Shown here: piece after piece, positions 36,146 to 45,233 of the stretch | How the letters are laid out: each line of letters starts with the position of its first letter | Position numbering within the stretch: the first letter of the stretch is position 1 | Assembly: GCA_002706985.1 (NCBI GenBank) | Contig: PAKP01000087.1 | Span: 1 to 64,000, forward strand | Origin: Sneathiella sp. | Lineage (GTDB): Bacteria; Pseudomonadota; Alphaproteobacteria; Sneathiellales; Sneathiellaceae | Length of the DNA stretch: 64,000 bases | Direction of reading: 5' to 3' | Made by a program: the position numbers and the translations under genes | The notes under the pieces: generated by a model | Told to the model about the DNA's origin: nothing | Seen by the model: only the letters and a program-made list of their open reading frames with translations | Databases searched by the model: none

Positions 36146-37003
36146 CTAGGGGTGACCGGGGGCAAATTCACTTTCCGGATCACCGGCAATTCGGGAATGA
36201 TACATCACCCTCGGCTCGTTCATATCCCAGGGTGTCGCCTGATGCAGCAAGCAGCGATTATCCCAGATAACGGAATCACCGACTTCCCAATGATGATGGT
36301 ATATGCGCGGCGCCTGACAGGTAAAATCAACCAGCTCTTCCAGAAGTTCTTCTGATTCCTTCTCGCTTAACCCGGGGATATTGTAGGCGTGCCGCCCTAT
36401 GGTCAGTGCAGGGCGGCCCGTCTCAGGATGTATCTTGACGAGTGGTCGAAGTGGCGGTTCCTGATCGAAGAAGCCGTATCCGCTGTATTCGCTGTCTTTC
36501 TTCTTCTGACTGTAGCCTGCTTTTTGCTGGCTGTAATATAGCGAATGATAGGCCTTCAGATCCTGAATGCGTGCCTTTGTTGCCTCATCCAGCGCCTCAT
36601 AGGCGGCGGACAAATCCGCCCAACCCGTCTCGCCCCCAGTCTCTGGGACGACATGGGCACTGAAAACCGCCCCTTTTGCCTGAACGGGCATGTAGGTGCT
36701 GTCCTGATGCCACCCCATATTACCCTTCAGGATTTTCACCATGTCATTTTCATCTGATTTGATGATATTTCCAGCCTGGTCGACATTACTGATCGGTGCG
36801 AGGTCAAATTCCATTTTTCCGAACCGGCGCGCAAATTTAATCTGTTCCTCGGTTGAGAGATGCTGAGCCGGAAAAATCAGCAAAGAATATTCCAGCCAGG
36901 TACTGTAAAGATCGGCAAAATCATCATCATTCAAAGATCTGAGATCGAGCCCCGTAACAATGGCGCCAAAAGTTGCATCGACCGGTTTAACTTGGAAGTT
37001 CAT
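36146..37003 (-). CDS. TauD/TfdA-family 2-oxoglutarate-dependent dioxygenase
   Basis: A 285-residue Fe(II)/2-oxoglutarate oxygenase. The iron triad is visible as His and Asp in MGWHQDSTYMPVQ and the distal His in LLHQATPWDM; the 2-oxoglutarate-binding arginine is in PRVMYHSRIAG. The family hydroxylates small substrates such as taurine, alkyl sulfates, 2,4-D or carnitine analogues. I chose ATG 37003 behind GGGAGGA; a TTG frame extends to 37030. No transporter is attached, so the substrate is not indicated. Confidence 0.92.
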   Translation of the reverse strand: MNFQVKPVDATFGAIVTGLDLRSLNDDDFADLYSTWLEYSLLIFPAQHLSTEEQIKFARRFGKMEFDLAPISNVDQAGNIIKSDENDMVKILKGNMGWHQDSTYMPVQAKGAVFSAHVVPETGGETGWADLSAAYEALDEATKARIQDLKAYHSLYYSQQKAGYSQKKKDSEYSGYGFFDQEPPLRPLVKIHPETGRPALTIGRHAYNIPGLSEKESEELLEELVDFTCQAPRIYHHHWEVGDSVIWDNRCLLHQATPWDMNEPRVMYHSRIAGDPESEFAPGHP

Positions 37004-37180
37004 GGCATCAATCCTCCCAGAAAAAGCCAAGAGACGACGGTCATTCTTGATTAGTCTTGCTTGATCCCGTCGACATCAATGGCTTATCATACTGCCATGA
37101 TATCCTGGCGTCCAGAGGTCACTGTCACTCCAGGCATCCGCTGGCTGAGCGAAAGATGCCAGGAGCGCATTTATGAGATT

Positions 37181-37756
37181 CTATTTCTTGATCATCAGGA
37201 CCCAGTTATCGCCCTCTCCGTTCCAGTCTTCTTTCACCATTGCTAGGCGGCGTTCGACGACATAACCTGTCCGCTCATATAGCCTCTGGGCATTCGGATT
37301 TCCGTCTGAAACAACGATGCTCATCGCACGTCCTCCGGCTTCTTTTTCTGCAGCCTCCAGCAAGCTGGAACCGATACCAAGATTTCGATACTCCGGATAG
37401 GCTGCCAGCACACTCACATATTGCGTGGAAGGTGCGCTGTCTTCCAGTTCCTGAATGGGTACGAAGATGGGAGGCATTTCGTCATAATCTATTGGTTCAG
37501 GATCCTCTGGCAGGACATATGTCACCAGACATCCAGCCAGCTTCCCGTCAATCTCCGCAACGACAGTGTGGCGATAGGAGAAACTACCCTCCTCGCGTTC
37601 TGCGCGGCTTTTCCCGATTTCCCACGGATCTTGCCCCGGCGCTGCATTTTTCTGCCAGAAGTAATACGGGATACCTTCCCCTGCAAAATTCACCAGATGT
37701 GCGAGATGCTGGGCATCACTCTTTACTGCGGGCCTGAAAGTAACGTTTCTACTCAT
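37181..37756 (-). CDS. GNAT-family N-acetyltransferase
   Basis: A 191-residue acetyltransferase with the acetyl-CoA loop YRNLGIGSSLLEAAEKEA (the R/Q-x-x-G-x-G/A type) preceded by YVSVLAAYPE and followed by DGNPNAQRLYERTGY. The start is ATG 37756 with AAGGA; an upstream in-frame extension has no ribosome site. Acceptor unknown; peptide, amino-glycoside or protein N-termini are all possible for this family. Confidence 0.88.
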   Translation of the reverse strand: MSRNVTFRPAVKSDAQHLAHLVNFAGEGIPYYFWQKNAAPGQDPWEIGKSRAEREEGSFSYRHTVVAEIDGKLAGCLVTYVLPEDPEPIDYDEMPPIFVPIQELEDSAPSTQYVSVLAAYPEYRNLGIGSSLLEAAEKEAGGRAMSIVVSDGNPNAQRLYERTGYVVERRLAMVKEDWNGEGDNWVLMIKK

Positions 37757-38019
37757 TTTATTATCCTTGCATGTTAAGTAATATATCCTGTCGCGCCGAA
37801 CTGTGGGCGTCGTTTTCGGACTGCAATATGAAGGCGGCACATGCAGAAAAACAGCAGGTTTATGGTAGAGTTCATACGCTGTAAATTAGGTATATTTTTC
37901 AATATGTTATAAATTTCAAGTTTACGCTTGACTGAGTTAAGCTCAAGAAACAGTACCTGTGGTAAAGTAACATTGCTCAATAGAACGCATCTCGTCCGGC
38001 CATAAAGGAAAGCAGAAAT

Positions 38020-38907
38020 ATGATTTTAAAAACAATCGAGGCAGGTGTCCTGAACGTGGCATATTATGAATACGGGTCTGCCGACGGTTCGCCGGTTATC
38101 ATGTGCCATGGATTTCCATATGATGTTCATGCGTACACCTCCTCGTCAACTATTCTCGCTGCGAACGGAATGAAGGTCATTGTCCCCTTCTTACGGGGCT
38201 ATGGCGACACCCGTTTCCTTTCAACAGAAACTCCAAGGTCGGGAGAACAGGCCGCCCTCGCATATGATCTGATCTCTCTTATGGATGCCCTGAAAATAGA
38301 GAGAGCGCTTCTGGCCGGTTATGACTGGGGCGGCCGCGCCGCCTGTATTGTCTCCGCCCTCTGGTCGGAGAGAGTCACCGCCTTGGTAACCGGGAACTCA
38401 TACAATATACAGAATATCTCAAAAGCGATGGAACCGGCAGCGCCCGCTGTTGAGGCCTCCCTGTGGTATCAGTATTTTTTCCACTCGGAGCGCGGACGGC
38501 GAGGCCTGGAAGAAAACAGGGCCGGGTTTGCCTATCAACTCTGGAAGATGTGGTCGCCAACCTGGGATTTCGATGCGGCAAGGTTCGATAGAACAGCTAA
38601 GGCTTTTGATAATCCGGATTTTGTGGAAGTCGTCATCCACTCCTACCGGCATCGCTACGGATTGGTTCCCGGCGATCCGGCTATGGCGCATATCGAAAAC
38701 CAGCTTGCCGCACAACCGCCAATAAAAGTTCCGACCATATCGATTGATGGCGCCGTCGATGGTGTGAATGGCGGCACGGCCCATCATGCAAAGAAATTTA
38801 CGGGGCCGCATCAACATCGCGTTTTTGAAAATGCCGGTCACAATCTTCCACAAGAGAGCCCCGATGGATGGACAACCGCTATAATGGATGCATCCAGAAT
38901 GGCTTAA
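38020..38907 (+). CDS. Alpha/beta hydrolase, epoxide hydrolase/haloalkane dehalogenase-like
   Basis: A 295-residue alpha/beta-hydrolase with the oxyanion motif MCHGFPYDVHAY, RGYGDTRFL, and a nucleophile elbow GYDWGGRAA in which the nucleophile is aspartate (about Asp104), as in epoxide hydrolases and haloalkane dehalogenases rather than serine esterases. The catalytic histidine is in ENAGHNLPQESPDGW. The enzyme would open an epoxide or remove halide through a covalent aspartyl ester. AAGGAAAGC precedes the start. It is convergent with the glycerol ABC operon. Confidence 0.9.
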   Translation: MILKTIEAGVLNVAYYEYGSADGSPVIMCHGFPYDVHAYTSSSTILAANGMKVIVPFLRGYGDTRFLSTETPRSGEQAALAYDLISLMDALKIERALLAGYDWGGRAACIVSALWSERVTALVTGNSYNIQNISKAMEPAAPAVEASLWYQYFFHSERGRRGLEENRAGFAYQLWKMWSPTWDFDAARFDRTAKAFDNPDFVEVVIHSYRHRYGLVPGDPAMAHIENQLAAQPPIKVPTISIDGAVDGVNGGTAHHAKKFTGPHQHRVFENAGHNLPQESPDGWTTAIMDASRMA

Positions 38908-38926
38908 CCGAAACGCCCGTCAAGCC

Positions 38927-39208
38927 CTATACATACCGAAAGACAAAAAGCGTCCATAAGACCACGATCACCAGTGGCCAGTATAACGTAGAGTTCACAA
39001 GCCCCAGCCAGGCCAGGAAAATAAAGGCTGACCCGAGCAACGAGATAAACAGCCGATCCCCGCGGGTTGTGTCAATCATGAACACGCCCCGGCGCGGGTC
39101 TCCGCCCGGACGGAAATATTCCCATACCCCCAATGTGGCAATGCAAAGACCGATGAAGATGAAAAAGGCTGCCGTCGGCCAGGTCCAGGCCATCCATGAA
39201 AGTCCCAT
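38927..39208 (-). CDS. DUF2160 small membrane protein of the glycerol ABC transporter locus
   Basis: A 93-residue protein with three predicted membrane helices (AAFFIFIGLCIATLGVWEYF, LFISLLGSAFIFLAWLGLVN, YWPLVIVVLWTLFVFRYV) and the family motif RPGGDPRRGVFMIDTTRGDR. DUF2160 proteins occur as the extra gene of GlpSTPQV-type glycerol transporters in alphaproteobacteria; their role is unknown, possibly assembly of the permease. It starts 11 bases after glpQ with a GAGGAG site and ends the operon. Confidence 0.88.
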   Translation of the reverse strand: MGLSWMAWTWPTAAFFIFIGLCIATLGVWEYFRPGGDPRRGVFMIDTTRGDRLFISLLGSAFIFLAWLGLVNSTLYWPLVIVVLWTLFVFRYV

Positions 39209-39219
39209 ATCAATCTCCT

Positions 39220-40023
39220 CTATACGCGTCCAAGGGCGAACCCCTTGGCGATGTAGTTCCGCACAAAATAAATAACGATTGCGCCCGGAATAATGGTTAG
39301 CGCCCCTGCGGCCGCCAACAGGCCAAGCTCATAGCCGGAAGTTGACGCCGTTCGTGTCATGGTCGCCGCAATCGGTTTTGCGGCTACCGCCGTCAATGTC
39401 TTACCAAGCAATAGTTCCACCCAAGAGAACATGAAGCAGAAAAACGCGGCGACGCCGATACCTGCCGCTATCGTCGGAATGAAAATTTTCATGAAAAACT
39501 TCGGGAAGGAATATCCGTCTACATAGGCAGTTTCATCAAGCTGTTTCGGAACACCGGACATGAACCCCTCCAATATCCAGACGGCGAGCGGTATGTTGAA
39601 AAGCGTATGCGCTAGTGCGACAGCAAGATGCGTATCGAAAAGTCCGATTGCCGAGTAAAGCTGAAAAAACGGCAAGGCAAAAACCGCCGCCGGCGCCATG
39701 CGATTGGTCAACAGCCAGAAGAATAAATGCTTGTCCCCCAGAAACCGGTATCGAGAAAAGGCATAGGCCGCTGGCAAAGCAAATGCGACCGAAATAACAG
39801 TGTTCAACGATACATAGATCAGCGAATTTATATATCCCATATACCAGGTGGAATCGGTGAATATCTTCTTATAGTTCTCCAGAGTGAATTCCTGAGGCAC
39901 CAATGTAAAGGATCCCAGAATCTCGTTGGTTGTCTTAAATGACATGCTCACAAGCCAGTATATCGGCAGCATCAGGAACAATATATAAATCGTCGGCACA
40001 AGCCAGCTGAGACGTTTCATCAC
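39220..40023 (-). CDS. glpQ: Glycerol ABC transporter permease GlpQ
   Basis: A 267-residue MalG-type permease with six helices and the EAA loop DETAYVDGYSFPKFFMKIFI that contacts the ATPases. It pairs with GlpP. Its start overlaps the glpP stop by four bases. Naming rests on the operon (glpV-S-T-P-Q with DUF2160), known in Rhizobium leguminosarum as a glycerol importer; the sequence alone says CUT1-type sugar/polyol permease. Confidence 0.87.
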   Translation of the reverse strand: MMKRLSWLVPTIYILFLMLPIYWLVSMSFKTTNEILGSFTLVPQEFTLENYKKIFTDSTWYMGYINSLIYVSLNTVISVAFALPAAYAFSRYRFLGDKHLFFWLLTNRMAPAAVFALPFFQLYSAIGLFDTHLAVALAHTLFNIPLAVWILEGFMSGVPKQLDETAYVDGYSFPKFFMKIFIPTIAAGIGVAAFFCFMFSWVELLLGKTLTAVAAKPIAATMTRTASTSGYELGLLAAAGALTIIPGAIVIYFVRNYIAKGFALGRV

Positions 40024-40883
40024 TGATCCTCATTTCGCATCATAAGGGTATAAAAAATCCAGCTCAGCAGCAGGATAATCAGGAAATAGATCAACGACAT
40101 TGCTGCCGCCGGACCCAAATCAAACTGCCCGAGCGCTATCTTCACCAGATCAATCGACAGCAATGTCGTAGAATTGCCGGGCCCGCCACCCGTCAGCACA
40201 AAGGGTTCCGTATAGATATTGAAACTGTCCATGAAGCGCAGCAGGATGGCGATCGTCAGTACCCGCTTCATTTTCGGAAGCTGGATAAAGCGGAATATTG
40301 CCCAGGAACTTGCCCCATCTATTTTGGCCGCCTGATAATAGGCATCTGGGATGGAGACCAAACCTGCATAGGCCAGCAAGACAACGAGTGACGTCCAGTG
40401 CCAGACATCCATTGCAATAAGCGTCACCCACGCGGCAACAGGCTGCCGGGTAAAGTTATAGTCGATACCCAAAGCGTTCAGCGTATTTCCAAGAAGCCCT
40501 ATTTCCGGCAAGGCGAATATGTTCCACATCGCCCCAACGACATTCCATGGAATTAATAAAGGCATTGCCATAAGAACAAGACAAACCGACACCCATACAC
40601 CTTTGCGGGGCATCGCCAGCGCGATAGCAACACCGAGCGGAATTTCGATGAGCAGAATGCTGAATGTGAAGAACAGCTGTCGTCCGAGTGAAGAGTGGAA
40701 TCTCTCCGAGCGCAGTACCTCTTCGAACCACAAGACCCCTGCCCAGAAGAAATTATTATCGCCGAAAGTCTCCTGAACCGAATAATTGACCACCGTCATC
40801 AGCGGAATCAGAGCATTAAACGCCACCAGCAGCAAAACCGGTAGAACCAGAAACCATGCCTTTTGATTAACTGTCTTGTTCAT
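40020..40883 (-). CDS. glpP: Glycerol ABC transporter permease GlpP
   Basis: A 287-residue MalF-type permease. It starts MNKTVNQKAWFLVLPVLLLV and has the EAA loop DAYYQAAKIDGASSWAIFRF. It forms the membrane pore with GlpQ. Its start overlaps glpT by four bases and its stop overlaps glpQ, so stoichiometry is set by translational coupling. Confidence 0.87.
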   Translation of the reverse strand: MNKTVNQKAWFLVLPVLLLVAFNALIPLMTVVNYSVQETFGDNNFFWAGVLWFEEVLRSERFHSSLGRQLFFTFSILLIEIPLGVAIALAMPRKGVWVSVCLVLMAMPLLIPWNVVGAMWNIFALPEIGLLGNTLNALGIDYNFTRQPVAAWVTLIAMDVWHWTSLVVLLAYAGLVSIPDAYYQAAKIDGASSWAIFRFIQLPKMKRVLTIAILLRFMDSFNIYTEPFVLTGGGPGNSTTLLSIDLVKIALGQFDLGPAAAMSLIYFLIILLLSWIFYTLMMRNEDQ

Positions 40884-41956
40884 TGCGCCCCCTCCGACCC
40901 GGAAAGCCAGCCATCGACATATATCCGCGTATTCGCTGGATCGAAGTTCAGCTTTACATTGTCGGCCGGTATTTCCGCCCCTTCATCGATCAGCAGCTTG
41001 AGACTCTGTCCCATGCATTCTGCTTCCACTATATTAAACCTGCCCGTATCGCTGACGCGCATAATCCGTGCTGGTAACCCATCATCGGAAAAAGAGATGA
41101 ATTCTGGCCTGATGCCGATTTCCGCGCGACTGACATTTTCACCAGCTATATTCGCCGTCGCGATTTTCTCTCCGCCGACATACGCCTGCCCCGAATGAAC
41201 ATCACAGGGGAAAATATTCATGCCGGGCGATCCAATGAAATGGCCGACAAAGGTATGCTGAGGTTTTTCGAACAAGTCGACAGGCGTGCCGGTTTGAACG
41301 ACCTTGCCCATGTTCATGACCACGACTTTGTCCGCGAAGGTCAATGCTTCGGTTTGATCATGCGTTACATAAATCATGGTGCGTTTGACCCGGTGGTGAA
41401 GCTCTTTCAGCTTCGATCGAAGCTGGAACTTCAAATGCGGATCAATCACGGTTAGAGGTTCATCGAACAGGATGGCGTTAACATCGGTGCGCACCATACC
41501 GCGCCCTAGGGAAATCTTCTGCTTACCATCCGCCGTCAGTTTTGATGCCCGCCGCTTCAGCATTTGCGTCAGATCCGTCATTTCCGCAACTTCCCGGACC
41601 CGCGCGTCAACGGTTTTCTCATCAACGCCGCGATTGCGAAGCGGAAAGGCCAGATTATCGTATACGGTCATGGTGTCGTATATCACCGGAAACTGGAAAA
41701 CCTGCGCGATATGACGTTTATTAGGCGGCAGATGACTGACATCGGTTTCGTCAAAAAGAATCTTGCCATGACTGGGGACGAGCAGCCCGGAAATGATATT
41801 CAGCAGGGTTGTCTTTCCGCATCCGGAAGGGCCCAGCAACGCATATGCACCACCGTCTTCCCATTCAAGATCAAGCTGTTTCAATGCCCAGTCGTCATCC
41901 GAGCTGGGCTGCGCGAGGTAGCTGTGTCGCATATTCGATAACGTAATCTTTGCCAT
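40880..41956 (-). CDS. glpT: Glycerol ABC transporter ATPase GlpT, degenerate signature motif
   Basis: A 358-residue MalK-type ATPase. Walker A is canonical (LLGPSGCGKTTLL), Walker B is AILFDEPL and the switch histidine is present (YVTHDQTEAL). The ABC signature that should read LSGGQ is LTADG (within KLTADGKQKISLGRG), and the D-loop is TVID rather than SNLD. It therefore supplies a full nucleotide pocket but a weak signature to its partner. A TOBE domain fills the C-terminus. ATG 41956 has GGAGCAT; a longer frame lacks a site. Confidence 0.9.
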   Translation of the reverse strand: MAKITLSNMRHSYLAQPSSDDDWALKQLDLEWEDGGAYALLGPSGCGKTTLLNIISGLLVPSHGKILFDETDVSHLPPNKRHIAQVFQFPVIYDTMTVYDNLAFPLRNRGVDEKTVDARVREVAEMTDLTQMLKRRASKLTADGKQKISLGRGMVRTDVNAILFDEPLTVIDPHLKFQLRSKLKELHHRVKRTMIYVTHDQTEALTFADKVVVMNMGKVVQTGTPVDLFEKPQHTFVGHFIGSPGMNIFPCDVHSGQAYVGGEKIATANIAGENVSRAEIGIRPEFISFSDDGLPARIMRVSDTGRFNIVEAECMGQSLKLLIDEGAEIPADNVKLNFDPANTRIYVDGWLSGSEGAQ

Positions 41957-41967
41957 TAATATGCTCC

Positions 41968-43044
41968 CTACATCCCTGCCGAGATAAGCCGACCATCGGC
42001 TCCGAAGTAAAAGCAATTGGCGACATCAACATAAAATGTCGTCACCTCTCCTCCGTCAAAGGCGTGTACGCCGTGCGACAGGGAAACCCATGAATCATCT
42101 TCAAATGCCGTAAAATGGATCATGCTCTCAGATCCGCTCAGCTCCGCAACCTGAACCTTGCCGTCTATCGGCACCAGCTGTTTCTCCTTTTGCATTGGAT
42201 ACACGTGATGCGGACGGACACCGATTGTGTATTCCCCGTCGGCCATCGTTTGATAGCTCGCATCCACCGGCCAACTGGCAGTATCCGATAGCCTGAAAAT
42301 ATCGCCGGATTTGACCACCTTGGCCACGTTTAACGGAGGTTCCGAAAACACCTGTGCACTCGTCAAATTGAGCGGCTTCCTATACAACTCCGCCGTTGGC
42401 CCGAACTGGGCGACAGCACCTTCAAACATGGCGGCGCATTTTCCGCCGAACAACAGGGCCTCGGAGGGTTCGGTTGTAGCATAGACAACAACACAGTCCC
42501 TTTCGGCAAAGAGGCGGGGAAGTTCATCACGCAACTCCTCACGCAACTTGAAATCCAGGTTCGCCAACGGCTCATCGAACAGGATCAAACTGGAATCCTT
42601 TACCAATGCCCGTGCCATCGCAACGCGCTGCTGCTGACCGCCCGAAAGCTCCGACGGCCGACGCTCCAGCATTGAGGATATTCTCAGTATTTCAGCGATT
42701 TCTCCGACGCGGCTGCGTGTCTCCTTGTCTGGCAGCTTTGCAACCCTTAAGGGAGACGCAATATTTTCAAAAACTGTCATATTCGGATAGTTGATGAACT
42801 GCTGATATACCATCGAAACATTACGCTTTTGTACTGGCATTTCCGTAACATCTTGCCCGTTGAACCAGACCTGGCCAGACGTCGGCCTGTCCAGTCCGGC
42901 CATGAGCTGCATAAGCGATGTCTTTCCCGATAAAGTTGTACCCAAAAGGATATTAAATTCACCGGCTTCGAGCACCATATCTGTTGGAAAAATATGAGTT
43001 TCCCCGGCGACGGATTTACTTACCTGTTTCAGTTCAAGGGCCAT
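41968..43044 (-). CDS. glpS: Glycerol ABC transporter ATPase GlpS, H-loop histidine missing
   Basis: A 358-residue MalK-type ATPase starting MALELKQVSKSVAGETHIFP. It has Walker A LLGTTLSGKTSLM, a perfect signature ELSGGQQQRVAMARAL and Walker B LILFDEPLANLD. The switch-loop histidine is replaced: the segment reads VVYATTEPSEAL where MalK has YVTHDQVEA. It offers an intact signature but a crippled pocket of its own, complementing GlpT. ATG 43044 is preferred to the GTG at 43062. It follows the 14-bp hairpin after glpV. Confidence 0.9.
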   Translation of the reverse strand: MALELKQVSKSVAGETHIFPTDMVLEAGEFNILLGTTLSGKTSLMQLMAGLDRPTSGQVWFNGQDVTEMPVQKRNVSMVYQQFINYPNMTVFENIASPLRVAKLPDKETRSRVGEIAEILRISSMLERRPSELSGGQQQRVAMARALVKDSSLILFDEPLANLDFKLREELRDELPRLFAERDCVVVYATTEPSEALLFGGKCAAMFEGAVAQFGPTAELYRKPLNLTSAQVFSEPPLNVAKVVKSGDIFRLSDTASWPVDASYQTMADGEYTIGVRPHHVYPMQKEKQLVPIDGKVQVAELSGSESMIHFTAFEDDSWVSLSHGVHAFDGGEVTTFYVDVANCFYFGADGRLISAGM

Positions 43045-43097
43045 TAATTTGCCTACCCGCACAATAACTGGCTGAGAAATAGTTTAACGAAAAATCA

Positions 43098-43130
43098 GAT
43101 GATCCGGGGCGCACTCCGCCCCGGATCATC
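43098..43130 (-). terminator. Strong hairpin between glpV and glpS (attenuator/mRNA stabiliser)
   Basis: A perfect 14-bp GC-rich stem (gatgatccggggcg/cgccccggatcatc) with a 5-base loop lies in the 109-bp gap after glpV. On the minus strand it is followed by TGATTTTTCG, a short U-run. Such intercistronic hairpins after a receptor gene usually terminate part of the transcripts and protect the receptor mRNA, raising receptor over ATPase and permease. Confidence 0.85.
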
Positions 43131-43153
43131 ATCCGCAAGGCTAAATAGACAGC

Positions 43154-44890
43154 TTATTGAGCCCAGCGCTTAACCAGTTCGTCGTAATTAACGGTCTCAC
43201 CTTGCGGCTTTTCGTTTTCAAGCTTTGCTTTCGCACCGCCCTTTCCAAGCCAGTCTGCCGGATCTTTTTCCGGATTCAGACGGGGACCGCACCCACCATA
43301 GGTGTTGTTGGCTTCGTCCGCTTTCTGCATGCGAGACATTACCTGATCCATCTCGCCCGCAAGGCGGTCCATTGCCTCCTGAGGTGTAAAGGCACCGGAA
43401 TTCACGTCACCAATATTCTGCCACCAGAGCTGGGCCAGTTTTGGGTAGTCCGGTACATTCACGCCTGTCGGAGTCCAGTTCACACGGTCCGGTGAACGAT
43501 AGAATTCAACAAGACCGCCGAGATTGGGAGACCGCTCCGTGAAGCTTTCGTGATTCACGGTTGTATCGCGAATGAAAGTCAGACCAACATGGCTTTTCTT
43601 CACATCAACCGTTTTGGACGTGACAAACTGAGCATACAGCCATGCCGCTTTACGCCGGTCTACCGGGGTAGACTTGAACAGGGTCCAGGAACCGGTATCC
43701 TGATAACCCAGCTTCTGCCCCTCTTCCCAGTAGGGTCCGTGTGGAGACGGCGCCATACGCCATAGCGGCTTACCTTCATCGTCAACAGTGTTGTTGCCAT
43801 CCGATTTCGGTGCAACCATAGACGCCGTAAAAGCGGTATACCAGAAAATCTGCTGGGCAACATTACCTTGGCTCAGAGCTGGCAGTGATTGGTAAAAGTC
43901 ATAGTCCGCCGCACCGGGAGGTGCATACTGACGCAGCCATTCATCCCATTTGCGAATTGCATAAACTGCGGCTGGACCGTTGGTTCCGCCCCCCCGGGTA
44001 ACGGAGGCTCCGACAGGATTACAGGATCCGTCTTCCATGCGGATACCCCACTCATCAATCGGACGTCCATTCGGAAGACCTTTCGAGCCGGCACCCGCCA
44101 TAGACAGCCAGGCATCGGTCATACGCCAGCCAAGGTCAGGCGCGCGTTTACCATAGTCCATATGACCATATACCTGAACGCCATCAATTTCCTTGACGTC
44201 ATTGGAGAAAAATTCCGCGATATCTTCATAGGCCGACCAGTTCACAGGCACACCTAGATCATATCCATACTTTTCCTTGAAGCGGCGCTGAAAATCCTCA
44301 CGATCGAACCAGTCCTTGCGGAACCAGTACAGATTCGCAAACTGCTGATCTGGAAGCTGATACAGCTTTCCATCGGGACCGGTAGTGAAAGAGCGACCAA
44401 TAAAATCATCGAGATCGAGCCCGGGATTAGTTACATCCTTACCCTCGCCCGCCATCCAGTCGCTCAGATTGACGGCCAGTTGCAGTCGAGAATGAGTGCC
44501 GATCAGATCGGAGTCATTGATGTAAGCGTCATAAAGGTTTCGGTTGGTCTGCATTTGGGTCTGCACTGCCTGAACCACTTCACCTTCACCCAGCAACTGG
44601 TGATTGACCTTAATTCCCGTGATTTCCTCGAATGCCTTGGCAAGTGTTTTGGATTCATATTCATGAGTCGGAATAGTCTCCGACAACACGTTTATTTCCA
44701 TACCGGCCAGAGGCTTGGCCGCCTCGATAAACCAGTTCATTTCCGCCAATTGCTCTTCTTGCGTCAGCGAAGACGGCTGAAATTCATTCGCGATCCATTC
44801 CCGTGCTTCAGCTTCACCCGCCTGGACGGGACTGGTCGCAGCAAGGCCCAGCGCCAACGCGGCGGCTGAAGCCAATAATAACTTCTTCAT
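43154..44890 (-). CDS. glpV: Glycerol ABC transporter substrate-binding protein GlpV
   Basis: A 578-residue periplasmic receptor with a Sec signal (MKKLLLASAAALALGLAATS, cleaved near VQAGEA). It is far longer than UgpB or MalE, a hallmark of the GlpV family, and has SSLTQEEQLAEMNWFIEAAK, LSETIPTHEYESKTLAKAFE, NPVGASVTRGGGTNGPAAVY and a Cys-containing tail YGGCGPRLNPEKDPADWL. It binds glycerol for the GlpSTPQ importer. GGGAGGAA is a strong ribosome site. It is first in the operon and is followed by the hairpin at 43098-43130. No glpK, glpD or glpR is in the window. Confidence 0.9.
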   Translation of the reverse strand: MKKLLLASAAALALGLAATSPVQAGEAEAREWIANEFQPSSLTQEEQLAEMNWFIEAAKPLAGMEINVLSETIPTHEYESKTLAKAFEEITGIKVNHQLLGEGEVVQAVQTQMQTNRNLYDAYINDSDLIGTHSRLQLAVNLSDWMAGEGKDVTNPGLDLDDFIGRSFTTGPDGKLYQLPDQQFANLYWFRKDWFDREDFQRRFKEKYGYDLGVPVNWSAYEDIAEFFSNDVKEIDGVQVYGHMDYGKRAPDLGWRMTDAWLSMAGAGSKGLPNGRPIDEWGIRMEDGSCNPVGASVTRGGGTNGPAAVYAIRKWDEWLRQYAPPGAADYDFYQSLPALSQGNVAQQIFWYTAFTASMVAPKSDGNNTVDDEGKPLWRMAPSPHGPYWEEGQKLGYQDTGSWTLFKSTPVDRRKAAWLYAQFVTSKTVDVKKSHVGLTFIRDTTVNHESFTERSPNLGGLVEFYRSPDRVNWTPTGVNVPDYPKLAQLWWQNIGDVNSGAFTPQEAMDRLAGEMDQVMSRMQKADEANNTYGGCGPRLNPEKDPADWLGKGGAKAKLENEKPQGETVNYDELVKRWAQ

Positions 44891-45233
44891 TTAGTATTCC
44901 TCCCTTTACATAGCCGAGCGGTCTGAGTCAGTCCGCTTCTATTTGCATGCGAAAACACTAAAATACGAAACTAAACGAAAGTCAATGCCCTTGCTTTTCC
45001 CTAAAAAAAAATAAAAAACGCAAATTTACGAAAACATATGAAAATAATAGTCTTTTCGAAACGGTCCGGAAATTAACCCTATTTGCAGCGCAGCTCCATT
45101 GACGTTCTTCCATCATTTGAAGTACAAATAACACTATATACATGATTATATATAAATATATTAATCTTTAAAATTGCTGTACTTCGTCACCAACTTCATC
45201 AGAAGTCAATACCGGTTCATCAATGTCGGCTGA
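44891..45233. promoter_or_regulatory. glpV promoter region with two paired ACGAAA repeats
   Basis: This 343-bp AT-rich gap holds the glpV promoter. Two 18-mers share the pattern TACGAAA-N4-AYGAAA: 44964-44981 and 45027-45044. The half-sites are 10 bp apart, one helical turn. Single CGAAA copies also lie at 44950 and 45057. On the glpV strand a TTGACT box (44980-44985) adjoins the first site. Direct repeats of TTTCGT type fit DeoR-family GlpR repressors, but no glpR is here to prove it. Confidence 0.6.

Noticed and set aside
37774-37980. 68-codon minus-strand frame upstream of the acetyltransferase
   Set aside because: Lys/Asn-rich low-complexity translation, no ribosome site, overlaps the acetyltransferase promoter region.
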